Shown: positions 26,921 through 40,333 of the stretch, in pieces | Layout of the letters: every line of letters starts with the position of its first letter | Position numbering within the stretch: the first letter of the stretch is position 1 | Assembly: GCA_002189035.1 (NCBI GenBank) | Contig: NEEC01000012.1 | Location: 124,001-188,000 of the forward strand | Direction: 5' to 3' | DNA: 64,000 bases | Source: Utricularia gibba | Taxonomy: Eukaryota > Streptophyta > Magnoliopsida > Lamiales > Lentibulariaceae | Position numbers and translations under genes: made by a program | The notes under the pieces: model-generated | What the model saw: the letters and a program-made list of their open reading frames with translations, nothing else | Told to the model about the DNA's origin: nothing | Databases searched by the model: none

Positions 26921-28794
26921 ATGAAGCCAGAAATCCTGACGCTGGTGCTGGTAAATGTGGCCGGGATAATGGAGAGAGCAGACGAGTCGTTACTACCGGC
27001 GGTGTACAAAGAGGTGGGCGAGGCGCTGCACTCTGATCCAACGGGCTTGGGCTCGTTAACTCTTTTCCGATCGATTGTGCAGGCTATGTGCTACCCGTTA
27101 GCTGCATACTTAGCGTCCCGGCATGACCGCGCTCTCGTCATTGCTTATGGTGCTTTTCTGTGGTCTTCTGCGACTTTTCTTGTCGCCGTTTCTTCCACAT
27201 TCTCCCAGGTTAGCAGTTACCTTATTGTCTGAATCTGTTGTGTGATAACAAGAATACTACCAGATTTGATCAAGTGGCCTACTCCATATATAGATGTATG
27301 ACACACGCTTTTCCCGATTAATTGGAGTAGAAATCGTATCATAATTGCCAAGTTTTGAGTACCAGATTGTTTCAGTTTTAGGTTATTTTGGAGAACTCAG
27401 GTGACCTCTCTCTGGGGCGTTGTAGGTAGCTATATCAAGAGCTTTGAATGGAATAGGCCTTGCCATTGTTACACCTGCAATTCAGTCTCTAGTTGCGGAT
27501 TCAACAGATGACAGCAGCCGTGGCATGGCTTTTGGATGGCTACAGCTTACAAGCAATCTTGGCTCAGTTTTGGGTGGACTCTTATCCTTGTCATTAGCTC
27601 CACATACTTTTAATGGGATCCCTGGCTGGAGAGTTTCCTTTTATCTAGTCGGCATTGTGAGTGTTGCTGTTGGTGTCCTTGTTCGCCTATTTGCGAATGA
27701 CCCCCGGTTTCCTCAAGGGGCTGCGGCGGATAGTAATGAAGCAGCCTGCAGTGGATCGTTCCACTCCCAAGTGGAAGAGCTCATCGAGGAAGCAAAGTCA
27801 GTGATGAGCATCCCTTCTTTTCAAATAATCGTTGCTCAAGGTGTTACCGGCTCATTTCCCTGGTCAGCTTTGTCCTTTGCTCCAATGTGGTTGGAGTTGA
27901 CAGGTTTCTCTCATAGTCAGACTGCCTTCCTCATAGTCATGTTTGTGGTTGCTAATTCGCTCGGAGGTCTATTTGGAGGTAAGATGGGTGATTTCCTATC
28001 AGAGAGACTTCCAAATACTGGTCGGATTATCCTGTCACAAATAAGTTCGGTGTCTGCGATTCCTCTTGCTGCTATTTTGCTGCTAGTAGTGCCAAACAAT
28101 CCTTACACTCCATTCCTGCACGGCTCGGTTCTTTTTGTAACAGGTTTTTTCATATCTTGGAATGCTTCAGCCACTAACAAGTAAGAATTTTCCTGAATTT
28201 GATTCATCTATCTTTCCCATTTACTTACATTTGAGAATCCTTAACTAATCTAGTGTGCATAAAAGTCCTATTTTTGCAGAGATAGTTGCTGAGAAATCTC
28301 GAACAAGTGTATATGCATTAGACCGATCATTCGAGTCAGTTTTATCATCGTTTGCTCCTCCAACTGTCGGACTGCTGGCTCAATATGTCTTCGGATATAA
28401 GCCAGCTGATGGGGATGTCTCAGAGAAGATTTCTATAGACAGAGTCAACTCTGCTGCACTGGCCAAGGCTCTGTTTGTAGCAATAGCAATCCCAATGGTG
28501 TTGTGTGTCATCATGTATTCCTTCCTTTATTTCACGTATCCCAGAGACCGAGACCGGGCTCGTAGAGAAGTCGTCGTTGAGTCAGAGATGCAGCACGCAG
28601 GAGGGTCCCCTTCCGAGACAACGGGATCTGAAGAGCAATATGCTGAAACAAAAGAAGTTGTTGCAGATGAAAGATCTGTCATTGAGATGCCTTTTGAGGG
28701 TGATGAATCTGATTCCGACGAAACAGATGAAAGGACTTTAATCCATCGCCAGGTATCATTTCCCTCCCCCAACTACAAGAACAAAAGATCTTAG
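26921..28794 (+). CDS. UNE2: Major facilitator superfamily transporter, UNE2-like (At1g78130 type)
   Basis: Three exons (26921-27208, 27426-28180, 28266-28794) with GT-AG introns give 523 residues. It begins MKPEILTLVLVNVAGIMERA followed by DESLLPAVYKEVG, closely matching the plant UNE2 family. Further landmarks: GSLTLFRSIVQ; LNGIGLAIVTPAIQSLVADS; RGMAFGWLQL; GIPGWRVSFYL; FAPMWLELTGFSHSQTA; and, across the second splice, TNNPIFAEIV then KSRTSVYALDRSFESVLSSF. The many hydrophobic stretches fit twelve membrane helices. The C-terminal tail is acidic and cytosolic in character. Arabidopsis UNE2 was named from an unfertilised embryo-sac phenotype; the transported substrate is unknown. All three exons are open and splice in phase, so the gene looks functional. 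Confidence 0.93.
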
Positions 28795-29284
28795 TCCAAG
28801 TAGATGTCCCAATAGGTTTATTCTGCTCTTTGGGGATTGTTCCGTAACAGAATTTTTCGAGGTCTGTATGTAGATTTTATCATGTATACCGCTAATAGAA
28901 AATTCTTTACACTGGGGAGAACCTTTTTTCCACGAGTAATGGGGTGTATCCTTTCTAGTCACCGCACCTGTGTTCTTATGGAGCAGCATTGTGTGTGCGC
29001 TTCCGACTGCTGTTTGCGATTTCCCAGTGAATGAATGAAGAATATTCGTTCACGGTTTGGTGGTTAACATAGGGGAGAGGAGAGGAGGGGAGGGTGATGC
29101 TAGATTGCAGGATTAGTAGATAACAGACAAGAAGATTGAAGAATAGTTGTGTGTGTTCACTACTGTACTAATCATCTGAAATGCATCTGAAATGCTCAGT
29201 AATTGTTTGAAAACCAATTGGTCATTTACTGAGCAGCAAGTGTGCAGCTGCTGCATCAGAAAAGGGACGCCAAAACTTTTGATC
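28795..29284. other. Convergent 3' ends, no gene seen
   Basis: The UNE2-like gene (+) and the FAM91 gene (-) end towards each other here. The DNA is probably 3' UTR of both, with a purine-rich GGAGAGGAGAGGAGGGGAGG tract at about 29073-29092. Confidence 0.6.
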
Positions 29285-32200
29285 CTAAACTTTCAGTTTG
29301 GCTGCTAGAGAAGCGGACGCAGACGAAGCCTCCGCTATTAAGGAGACGGGTTGACGAGCCTGGAGGCATGCACCGATTTCGAAAGGTCGAAGCTCGGAAC
29401 CATCAAACAGAAGATTAACTCCTGGGAGAATCACTTCCTTGCTCTCACCATCCTCCGGCTCACCTTTGGCCGCACCAGCCGTCTCTCTTGCTGCTGCTTC
29501 ATAGTCCGGTGTCAAAGAATATGATCTGCAAATCCCACAACGAATTACGAAGAAAAATAAGCAGACAGCATGGAACGTAGCGAGAGATCAATGAAAGTAA
29601 TCTGCAAGTACAACACAATAGTGGATATAGATCGTGAAGGCATACCTCAGGATGTTTCCATCAAAGCTCAGAATTTCAGTCCGATACCGTTGTCTGTTGG
29701 CAAGTTTTAGCCTTTGGTTGTCGCTGGAGGCCCCCGATATGGGAGACGAAGGATCAGTTAGAGGGTTCCATTTGCCGCTTGCGTATGTCATTAGTCTTCG
29801 AGACGAATCCTTCTCCCTTTGCAGTTCTTTCTGGTAGAGAAGCCTCGCGGTGGGACCTGTGGCTTGATACTCTGCACAAACATCACGTAACCTGCTTCTC
29901 AAGTCTTGCATGGCTTCATGATACTCATTAACAAAATCTGTTTGCAGTAGCTGCGATGAAACCACTCTTTCGCATATGCTTTTGCATAACCTGGGACTGA
30001 AAAGCGGAACCCCAAACTCCACACTTAGAGGAACCCATTCGTAGTCCTCGTCATCGACAAAAAAGTTCGCTGGTTCTCTCTCTTTGTACAACCTTAATAC
30101 ACGAATATAGCCAACATTGCATAGATTTAGTTTGCTTGAAATGGCCTGCAAAAGCATGTTTAACTTAGAGGTTTCAACATCACATAGTCCAAGTTCTGTT
30201 CCAACAGAAACTACTGATCCATCACTGCTCTTCAGGGGCAATGCGAAATCCAGAGTCACAATTTTCCCATTATCAAGGTCATGCTTGCTTAGAGGCTGAA
30301 CCAGCACTGCGGAGTACCTGAGAAGAGAATTCAAGCAGTGCAATAGAATGCTTCCTTTAACTAAATTCCCTTCAAACTTTCCTCCTAAGCCCCCGACATG
30401 AGATCCATCCCATGACCATATTAGGGCTTTTTCACAACCAGCTAAAGGTGCAGGAAGCATTCTTAAGCACTGACCTTTCATTAGAACAACAGAAAGGGGT
30501 CCGCTGGACAAAACAGAGTATAAAACGAGCTTCATCCATGGAGTCATAGACGAATTTGATGGAGGACCAAAGTGAATCGGGCCCTTTGATCCAGGAAAAA
30601 CAGAAGGTGGAAGTGGAACCATGGACACGAGTATGTCATAGTCACGGTGAAATAAACGATCCAAGGTTGCTGGTGCAAGAGAAGCCAAGCTTTCACAGCG
30701 AAGAATATCCACCCTGTACTTTCTTGCTTTCCGTATTTCTTTTCCAGCATCAGAGATTTGGACCAAATTGGGTAGTTCATCATTCTCTGATTTAAGACTA
30801 GGATCCAGTGAGTGCCCATCTTGTGTTTGGTTTGAGTCCTGAATAGCAGTTGGCAGGTTTCCATCAAGAGTAGGAGGACCAGTCGAGTCAACTTCAGAAT
30901 TTAGTTGCTCTAGATCCTCGCGGACAAGGCTGCCTTTACCCCCAGAGTGGAGAGGCTTGTCCCCATGACAATCATTAGACTCCATGGAATAAACATCCTT
31001 GTTCATTGGTGTTAACACAAAATTTTCAACTTCGTTACTGGCAATACCTCCAGAGCTTAGGCACTCAAGGATGCATCGAAGACTGAAAGCATGGTTAGCG
31101 AACTCCTGTAACTCCCCTTCAAATTTGGCCCCCTCAAGAGAAGCAAGATCTCTGCAAAGATCCGCAATGCTTGCATTGCCTAATTTTCCAGCTTCATAAA
31201 GTGTAATAGCATGGGATTTCAGACCTGAATAAAAAATAAAAATAAAATCATACCACAAAAAACATGTTTCACGAAGGGGTACTAGAAAGGCAATTCATGA
31301 TGGAAGAGTTCAGGCTATGGTGAATGAATCATCCACCGGACGCAAGTTAGGTGTACATAGCTAAAACAACAACGATAAAAACAGTGAAATTTCCCTTCAA
31401 TACTTGGAATCCTATGGCTTCTTCAAATTGACAATATCAAAAATTGGGGTGGATTGAAACTTCTATAGAAGAGACAGTCGAGATTTCAGGGGCATCAAAC
31501 AATGGACGAGAGCATGGGACGTACCTGGTGAAACAGATCCCATCATAAGATATGACGTAATATTAGCATCAACAATGAATGCTACACGCGAATAATCAAA
31601 GGCAGCAGGACTAGGATTATCAGTCCATAGTGCATCTCCCACAGCAGCTTCTTCATCACCAATCACGTTTTTAGAAAACCCAGGAACATTTGACTCTTGA
31701 AGTACAGATGCAGGATCAATAAGCTTTACAGCCCATCCCAGTCGGCAAGCAAAAGATGCAGCAGCCTGTAGTTGTGACAGATCAGATTGTAGGGTAGATG
31801 CTAATTCTGCAACTGTTGAGGTTTCGCTTGACACCACAAATACGGCATACAGCAACCTATTTTGTGATCAAAGTACTCGAATCATAAATGATCAGCTTGT
31901 AATCCAGAAGATGCAACGGTTAAGTTCCTTACTCCTCTATAGGGTCTTCATATTGCTGCTCCCTATTCGACACAAATCCTTCTAGCCTTGAAACTGGAAA
32001 TTACAAATCACAATAAGATTGTATGTTATCTGCAACCTAAGCAAAACAAAAACAAAATCGAGATTTTGTGTCAAACTTAGTAGTAAGAGCTTATGAAGCT
32101 CTACATATATCTTCACAGAGAGTTCTACGACCATTAATGTAAGCATGCTATGTGCATTTTTATATACAAAATTTTTTTCAACCATCTTTTAGTGGATTAA

Positions 32201-34392
32201 TGACAATCAATCGAAATCAAGCATCATGCAGCAATAGAGAGTAATGACAAGAAAAAAATGTAAAGGGTAAACGAAGTCTAGACACCTTATAACTACTTGT
32301 AGTGAATGAGGTATCACTTTTATGAAAACCTAGGTTCAAACCATGTACAGAACCAAGACAAGATGATTAGTACTCGAAGATTGGGGATATGCAAATAACA
32401 AGATGATCGCAGTTTCTCCGGATTGGTACTCCAAATTAAGGTTGAAAAAATGAAAGATGAAGAGACACTTTGAAAAATGAATGATGTAGAGATACTTTGA
32501 ACTAGATATCTTTTACCACTCTTTTTGGAGAAGAAAAGTGAGAACTTCGGTGGGTTATTTCAGATTTAAAGAAACATTAATTACCTTTAAAACGATCATC
32601 AGGGTAAACAGGAACATCGAAGTACACAAGTCCTCGGTTGTATAGGCCTTTAATGATCTCAGGGTCAAAAAGAAAGAATGAATTCGCCTCTTCTTTACAC
32701 ATTTTGTCAATGGTTGCCATTTCCTCTTCTGTGAGTTTCTATTCAAATGATAGCAGTGATTACTCCACGAAGAATTTCCACAGGAATAGCTGAAAGCATC
32801 ACTGACCTTGAATTCTTCTAAAGTGAAGTTGACAAGACAAACTCCCCACCAGGGCTCAATCACAAATTCCACAGGTTCCAGCGGAAGGAGCTCTTTTGCT
32901 ATAGATTTGTTCAGCTTCCACATTATTTTCTTTAGGCTCCAATGAACTCAAGATTAGCAAGCTTGCATAGGGGTAAATTCACGGCACATCGTCATAAGGA
33001 AAACGTAAACCATATAAGGCCTTACCTTAGATCTGCATTTGATCATGAGGTCAATAAACTCATTTCTCCCTATCCCTGTGAGCCGAAGAGCATCTGCTGC
33101 ACTGAAATTAGGGATGCTGTCATACGGTTGCTCTACAAAACACATTGCTCATGTCATCATCTTTATCAAGAATGCTGAATAACAAGAGAAGTATTCAGTA
33201 GATAAGTTTGCACAAGAAACTGCTTAATAATAGATATATATATATAGATAAAATCAAGTGCAAGTTTATTCATACTGCATCTGAGCCTGAGTGCAATAGA
33301 GCTAAACCTAAGAATAGCTAATTTCCGTTTTAGACTGGGAAGATCATTCAATAATCTTCATACCATTCTTCATAACTTCAAAAATAATGTCGCAGTAATA
33401 CTTGAAGGGAGAAATCCTCATAACACGGCAAATATATTCTGCAAGGTGATACGGGAACAGCTGCAGGTATAATGCAGGTTAATCATAATATAGGAGCATA
33501 AAACCCAAAGTGCTTATGAAAAGCTAACATTTTCATGCATTCGGAGTGCAAGTAAAGGAGATGTGGCTCAGCACATTCTCCCACCAGTAAATGTAGCACC
33601 ATGACTCTTTACTTAATCCCATCTCTTAACTAATAGTTAAAGCATGGTCGTCTTAGCATGATCTAGACATCTAACGCTGACTAGATTTCAACTACAGTGA
33701 TTTTTCCTCCATATTATACCAGCCCAGTTGTTTGAGCTAATACTAATCAATTTCAGTCTGCTTAAAATGAGAAAAGTTATCTGCTCTGTATCCCCCATTG
33801 ACTCCGCAAGTATGAACTTCAACATTATGCTCCTTAATTTACACTTCTTCCCACTGTTCACATTCAATATCTCAGAAGCGATACTCCAAAATCTATGTGA
33901 GTCAATAGCTTACCGTTGGCACTATCAAGATTACTCAGAACTATTTTAAATATGCACAATGCCGTTAAAACAAACACACACACAATAGGATAAAGTATTC
34001 GGCGCACCGCTAAATTCTTCCGCAGATACCGCATCATTTCCTCATAGTATTCGCCTTCTTTGCACACTTTATGAGCAAAACTAGCCCTCCACATCAGCCT
34101 TTTCTTTATACAATGCTCAACTATCCTACACGGACAAATAAAACCGAGATAAAATATCCAAGGTCATTTAACACTTTAATCTAATGACCCCTAGTTTAGA
34201 ACAACACACAATAACTAAAAACATCCACCGACACGGAAAATAAAGGGGACTAGGAGAACTCAACCTTCGATGCCATTCTTCCTTGGAACTCAAGAAAGAC
34301 TGAAGGCGCTTCGGAAGGTTTTCCCACGCACATTCTTCCCCAATCGCTTTAATTATCAACTGCTCCTCAATCGTTGCCGGTGTACGCTGCAT
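29285..34392 (-). CDS. FAM91 family protein (FAM91A1-like, vesicle trafficking)
   Basis: Ten exons on the minus strand: 34265-34392, 34008-34125, 33364-33460, 33026-33132, 32807-32929, 32585-32738, 31933-31993, 31525-31856, 29646-31224 and 29285-29525. All junctions are GT-AG and keep phase, giving 979 residues. The N-terminal FAM91 domain shows [75 protein letters not shown] and [20 protein letters not shown]. The large ninth exon holds the C-terminal domain ([55 protein letters not shown]). In animals FAM91A1 binds TBC1D23 and WDR11 in golgin-mediated endosome-to-Golgi transport; a similar role in plants is inference. Nothing looks broken. The 5' end has a single clear ATG ([20 protein letters not shown]). 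Confidence 0.95.
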
Positions 34393-36199
34393 TTTTTTTT
34401 TATTTTCCCCGCGCGAAAGGACGACGCGATTGGAGTCAACGAACCAACTAGAGCATGATCCGAGTGAAAACGAGGAGCATCTAGGAGTCAGATCACCAAA
34501 CACCGGTGGTGAATGATTTCGGAAGCCGGATCAGGCCGGCGATGGGGATTCGGTAACGGCACAATCCTCCGGATCGCGAATTGAGCATCTGAGCCAACTG
34601 GCGGAGTGCTTAAATGAATTAAATGGCTGCGTTCTACCCATTTCGTTCTCCAACGTTCAGAATTCAGCTCCACGTATTGTAGTATTTATACTAGTCAACA
34701 ACCTTAGAATTTAGTATTATTTTATGTTACAGGGTTTTTATATTATTCGTAACATTCAATGATAAACTGTATGAAAAAAAACATTAAACCTGGTAATATG
34801 ATTTAGGTTGAAATCATCGTTGACCTAAATAAATTAAGTAAAATAATATGGCATCGTTTGGAAAAATTACTTCAAAATTGATTTTAACAAAATTAAAAAT
34901 TTTGATAAAATGAAAATTAATATACATCTAAAATTATTTTTTAAAAATAATAATTATAAAATTGATTAATTTTTAAAATGAAAAATAATAATTTTTTATT
35001 GTTATAATTAAATAACATATTTATTAATACTCATATTTTATCAATTCATTTAAATAAAATATATTATATAATATTAATATTTATCCAATTCTTAATTAAT
35101 CATTGCTATCAACTCAAAAAATCATTGTATTTGTTCGAAAAATGACCCATTGAGGAGAAAGAAAAAAAATTCTTACTTTAATCATTAATATTAATGCTTA
35201 TTGTGTTACTGATGAAAATTTGTACTCTACGCCATATAAGTACAATGAAATTTGATTTAAAAAAATATAAATTAGTATTTACTTTAAAATGATATTAATT
35301 ATAATTTTATATTAATAAATATGTATAAAAATAAATTCATTTTTTAAAATCAATTATTAATAAGAAATTATGTATGAAAAGCTACTTCTTAAAGAATTGA
35401 AATGATTCCCAAAAATCAGTTTTCATAAAAGAGAATCAAATGTATATTTGAAAGTTAGAATCATTTGTATGTGAATAAAATTGATTTTAGTAAAATAGAA
35501 TTAAATTCCAGACTTAGGTTACGAGGGTACCAATATCGGTGGAGAATTCAATGATGAAGAAAGGCTTCCTAGTTGTAGCCGATAAACGCTGAGGTGTAGT
35601 TTTTGTTTAATAAAAAAATATGAATACAGTGATAAGGTTTTGAAATAATACAAAATGAATTCGAATATTGATTGCGCTTCTCTCCCACACAAAAACACGT
35701 ACAGCCCACAGTAACTACATCTCCAAGGATGCTTGCTCCAATGTTACTCTACAAAATATCTTTTATTTTTATGGAAAAAAAATAATATCCGATTAATGGA
35801 ATTACATTTTTATTTATGAATTTCAATATTTTCAGACGAATGATTAATATTTTATTATAAAAAAGGACACGCAATCTACTGAAATTGAATAAAATGAATA
35901 AAAAATTTAACAATTGATCTTTTTGAAGGCGGGCCGGGCCAGAACCAAGGTAAAAAGCAAGGCGTTGGGATAACGTAGCTTGACTTTCCTCAATAGGTAG
36001 CTAATGGAGCGAGTATGAAAACTTTGACTTCAATCAAACTACGGCGCCGCCGCTGCCCTCGCCATCTGAATTTTCTTCCCTCCAGTATATTAGAATAAGG
36101 TACGCTGTTCTCGCCTCCATTGAATCCGATCATCATTACGACGGCGAAGCTGGTTGTGAAGAGTCGAGGTTTTCGTTTCGTCTGGAAATTCTTCTGCCT
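34393..36199. other. FAM91 promoter and AT-rich intergenic DNA
   Basis: About 280 bases next to the FAM91 start are GC-richer and probably form its 5' UTR and core promoter. From about 34690 to 35900 the DNA is AT-rich with no recognisable content. The last 250 bases before 36200 are probably the promoter and 5' UTR of the RING gene. Confidence 0.5.
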
Positions 36200-36619
36200 A
36201 TGGATTGTAAGATGGATGAAATTGGGGAACTTAGGATGAGGAAGCAGCCTCCGCATCTGTGTTGCAGTGGATATGACAACGGAAATGGTGATGATGCAGG
36301 AGACTTTGAGTGTAACATCTGCTTGGATTTGGCTCACGATCCCGTCGTCACACTCTGCGGCCATCTGTTTTGCTGGCCATGCCTTTACGAATGGCTTCAT
36401 TTCTACTCTCCATGCCTCCAATGCCCTGTTTGCAAGTCTGCTGTCGACGAGGAGAGGCTGGTTCCGCTGTACGGCCGTGGGAAGAAATCTGCCGACCCTC
36501 GCTCGAAATTGGTTCCTCATCGGCCGGTCGGGCACCGGCAAGAGACGGCCAACCTGTTACGTTATGGGAATGCCGGCAGTTACCAGCAGCCGGGACAGGG
36601 TATGGAATTTGAGATTTGA
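36200..36619 (+). CDS. RMA-type RING E3 ubiquitin ligase, short form without membrane anchor
   Basis: A single-exon ORF of 139 residues. The RING is C3HC4 with C38, C41, C53, H55, C58, C61, C75 and C78 ([20 protein letters not shown], then CPVCK). After it comes [18 protein letters not shown] and PHRPVGHR, the segment that marks the RMA group of ER-anchored E3 ligases (RMA1-3, RMA1H1). RMA proteins normally continue to a C-terminal transmembrane helix. This one stops at GMEFEI, and no hydrophobic stretch follows in any frame for the next 100 bases. It may be a soluble variant or a truncated copy. A second ATG four codons downstream is possible. The RING itself looks intact, so ligase activity is plausible; loss of ER targeting is inferred. 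Confidence 0.85.
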   Translation: MDCKMDEIGELRMRKQPPHLCCSGYDNGNGDDAGDFECNICLDLAHDPVVTLCGHLFCWPCLYEWLHFYSPCLQCPVCKSAVDEERLVPLYGRGKKSADPRSKLVPHRPVGHRQETANLLRYGNAGSYQQPGQGMEFEI

Positions 36620-38108
<1,489 letters not shown>

Positions 38109-38219
38109 GGTTATCAGGTACAAATATCCGGCGCGGCTGCTAACAATGGACAAACGGCGAGTGAGGAAGCCCTAGTGTTGCTGAGAATGAAGAAGATAAT
38201 TATTTCCTAGGCGGAATAA

Positions 38220-38293
38220 TGGGCTCCCGAGGAAAAGGGTGAGCTAGGTGAGGAAATGCAATAATGGGCTTATAAGTGTATCAGCCCAGCCCA
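38220..38293 (-). promoter_or_regulatory. Cluster of four site II (TGGGCY) elements in the RPS11 promoter
   Basis: TGGGCT at 38220-38225 and 38265-38270, and AGCCCA at 38283-38288 and 38288-38293 (the last two overlap by one base), lie 112-185 bases upstream of the RPS11 ATG. Site II clusters bound by TCP factors are a known feature of plant ribosomal protein promoters, and the number and spacing here fit. Confidence 0.7.
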
Positions 38294-38299
38294 TACTCT

Positions 38300-40330
38300 C
38301 TTTTAAAACAGGCCTAACATGGACTTTGGAATATTGAAATTGATTTATCTGTTTGTAAATTTGTAGTACAAATTTCAGATTGCAACTATTGTTGGCCTAG
38401 ATAATATAATTGATATATGATATCATTTCATTAGACATATTTTCATATATGATATAGTATAAATTTGGAATATCAAAACTTCATATGTTTTTTTTCTACA
38501 AAGCCTATAGTATATATGATTTAGGCCAACAAAAGAGTAAAATGAGATAAAAACATCATGACAACATAAAATGATGAAGATGGATGAAAGGTAGAAAATG
38601 AGTTTAGAGGAAATTATTATCAAACAATTGAATTCATTTTTTTAAAACTCAGATCCGGATTTGATATATAAGCATAACTTTATGTTATTTCAAAGGTTCA
38701 CAATTAAAAAAAGAAGAATATTATTACTTATTAGACTTTTTATTTGAATGTAATATGAGGTTCATCAATGTAAATAATATATTAGATATTAATGAGGAGT
38801 TATGAAACAAATTAAAATACATTAGTATTTTTGTCAATCAAATTCACTTGTGATGCAATGATGTTTATGTTTTAACATTCTTCAAAAATTCATGATTTGA
38901 GACGCAAAATATAGCCCTATTACTATAATTAGATATAAATCTTTTGAAAGCATAAAATCATAGAAAGTCTTCAATAACTTATATGAATAATGTAGAAAAG
39001 AAAAGAAATTGAGGGTGATAGGAGTTGGAAAAAAAATGGTATTAGAGAAGCGATGATCTCATATTATTAATTAAAATGGTTTTTAACTTGTTGATATAGT
39101 ATACTAACTCATTAACCTTGATAATCTTGAAAATGAGTTGGACCTCATGTGTATGTAAAATCTAATTTATTAGATCGATTTAAGTTTTTGAAGGACTCTC
39201 AAAAACCATGTTATGTACTTGAGGTTTTGACTATTTCTTGTTCTTGGTGTTCGATTCACAACAATACATAAGTTGTACTTTGTGATTGTGTTTTGGATGA
39301 TATGATGACTTTCTCGAATATCCCTTGTTTGATGTTCACACCAATAAGCATTTTTTGTTGACTTATAATAACATATTAATGAAAAGTATGATTACTACAA
39401 GTATCATGTTTCATTTCAAATACAAGATTGACTTCATCATATTTCCTTCACTCTTTAAATATTGCAATTACCCATTTAATTTCTTGACAACTCTCCATCA
39501 TAGTGAAATAACTCCAAATGGTCAATTGTAATATTTGGGCCTCAATTTTACATGGATCTCATGTGTAAGGTGCAAGCACCGTAAGGTATCAATTATGCTG
39601 CAAATTCCAAAATTTTTACCCACAAACTTTCAATTGTATGTGGCTATACTCTATTAGTTACAAATATCACAAATACTCAATTTTGATACTTGCAAATTAC
39701 TTTATGAGGTTATAATCCATTATCAACAAGCATAACAAATGTTCAATTATATTACTTACAATTATATTCATGAGATTATAATACATTATCCATAAGTACA
39801 AATATCTTAATTGTTACTTTATATAATTTATTTGATAATTTGGAAAATTATTTCAATGATTTTCAAAATTAACACAATTATCTTAATTGTAATGATTATA
39901 ATAGTGATTCACAGTGTGCTTAGAGTATTTACAAATCTAACAGATTACACTTATGCATCAACCTCTTTTCCCTATGCTTAGAATTCTTCTTTATAAGAAT
40001 AATTAGATGGTTGATCTTGATCATAATTAAACTCAAATTTTATGAGTTCTGTTGAAGTAAATTAAATGATTGAGAATAATTTTCATAATTGAAATTTCCA
40101 CTTCAATTATCTTGAGAATAATTTCCATATTGTGGTCTATAATTTAATTAAATCACCATGATCATTACAATTAAAACAACCTATTGATGGCCCATAATCA
40201 ACAAGAAAACCTATAGTTAAAACTGAATTTTCTTGTTTAAATTATTTTTGGAATTCATAACATTGCTTGATTGCCAAAAATATATGCAAAAGGCTTCGAA
40301 AAATGGTAGGGGCTATTGAAACGTGATTAG
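38300..40330. other. AT-rich intergenic DNA
   Basis: No gene family is recognised. A 68-codon plus-strand ORF at 39325-39531 has no recognisable match. The right part may hold the lost N-terminal region of the MULE that follows. Confidence 0.45.
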
Positions 40331-40333
40331 CAT

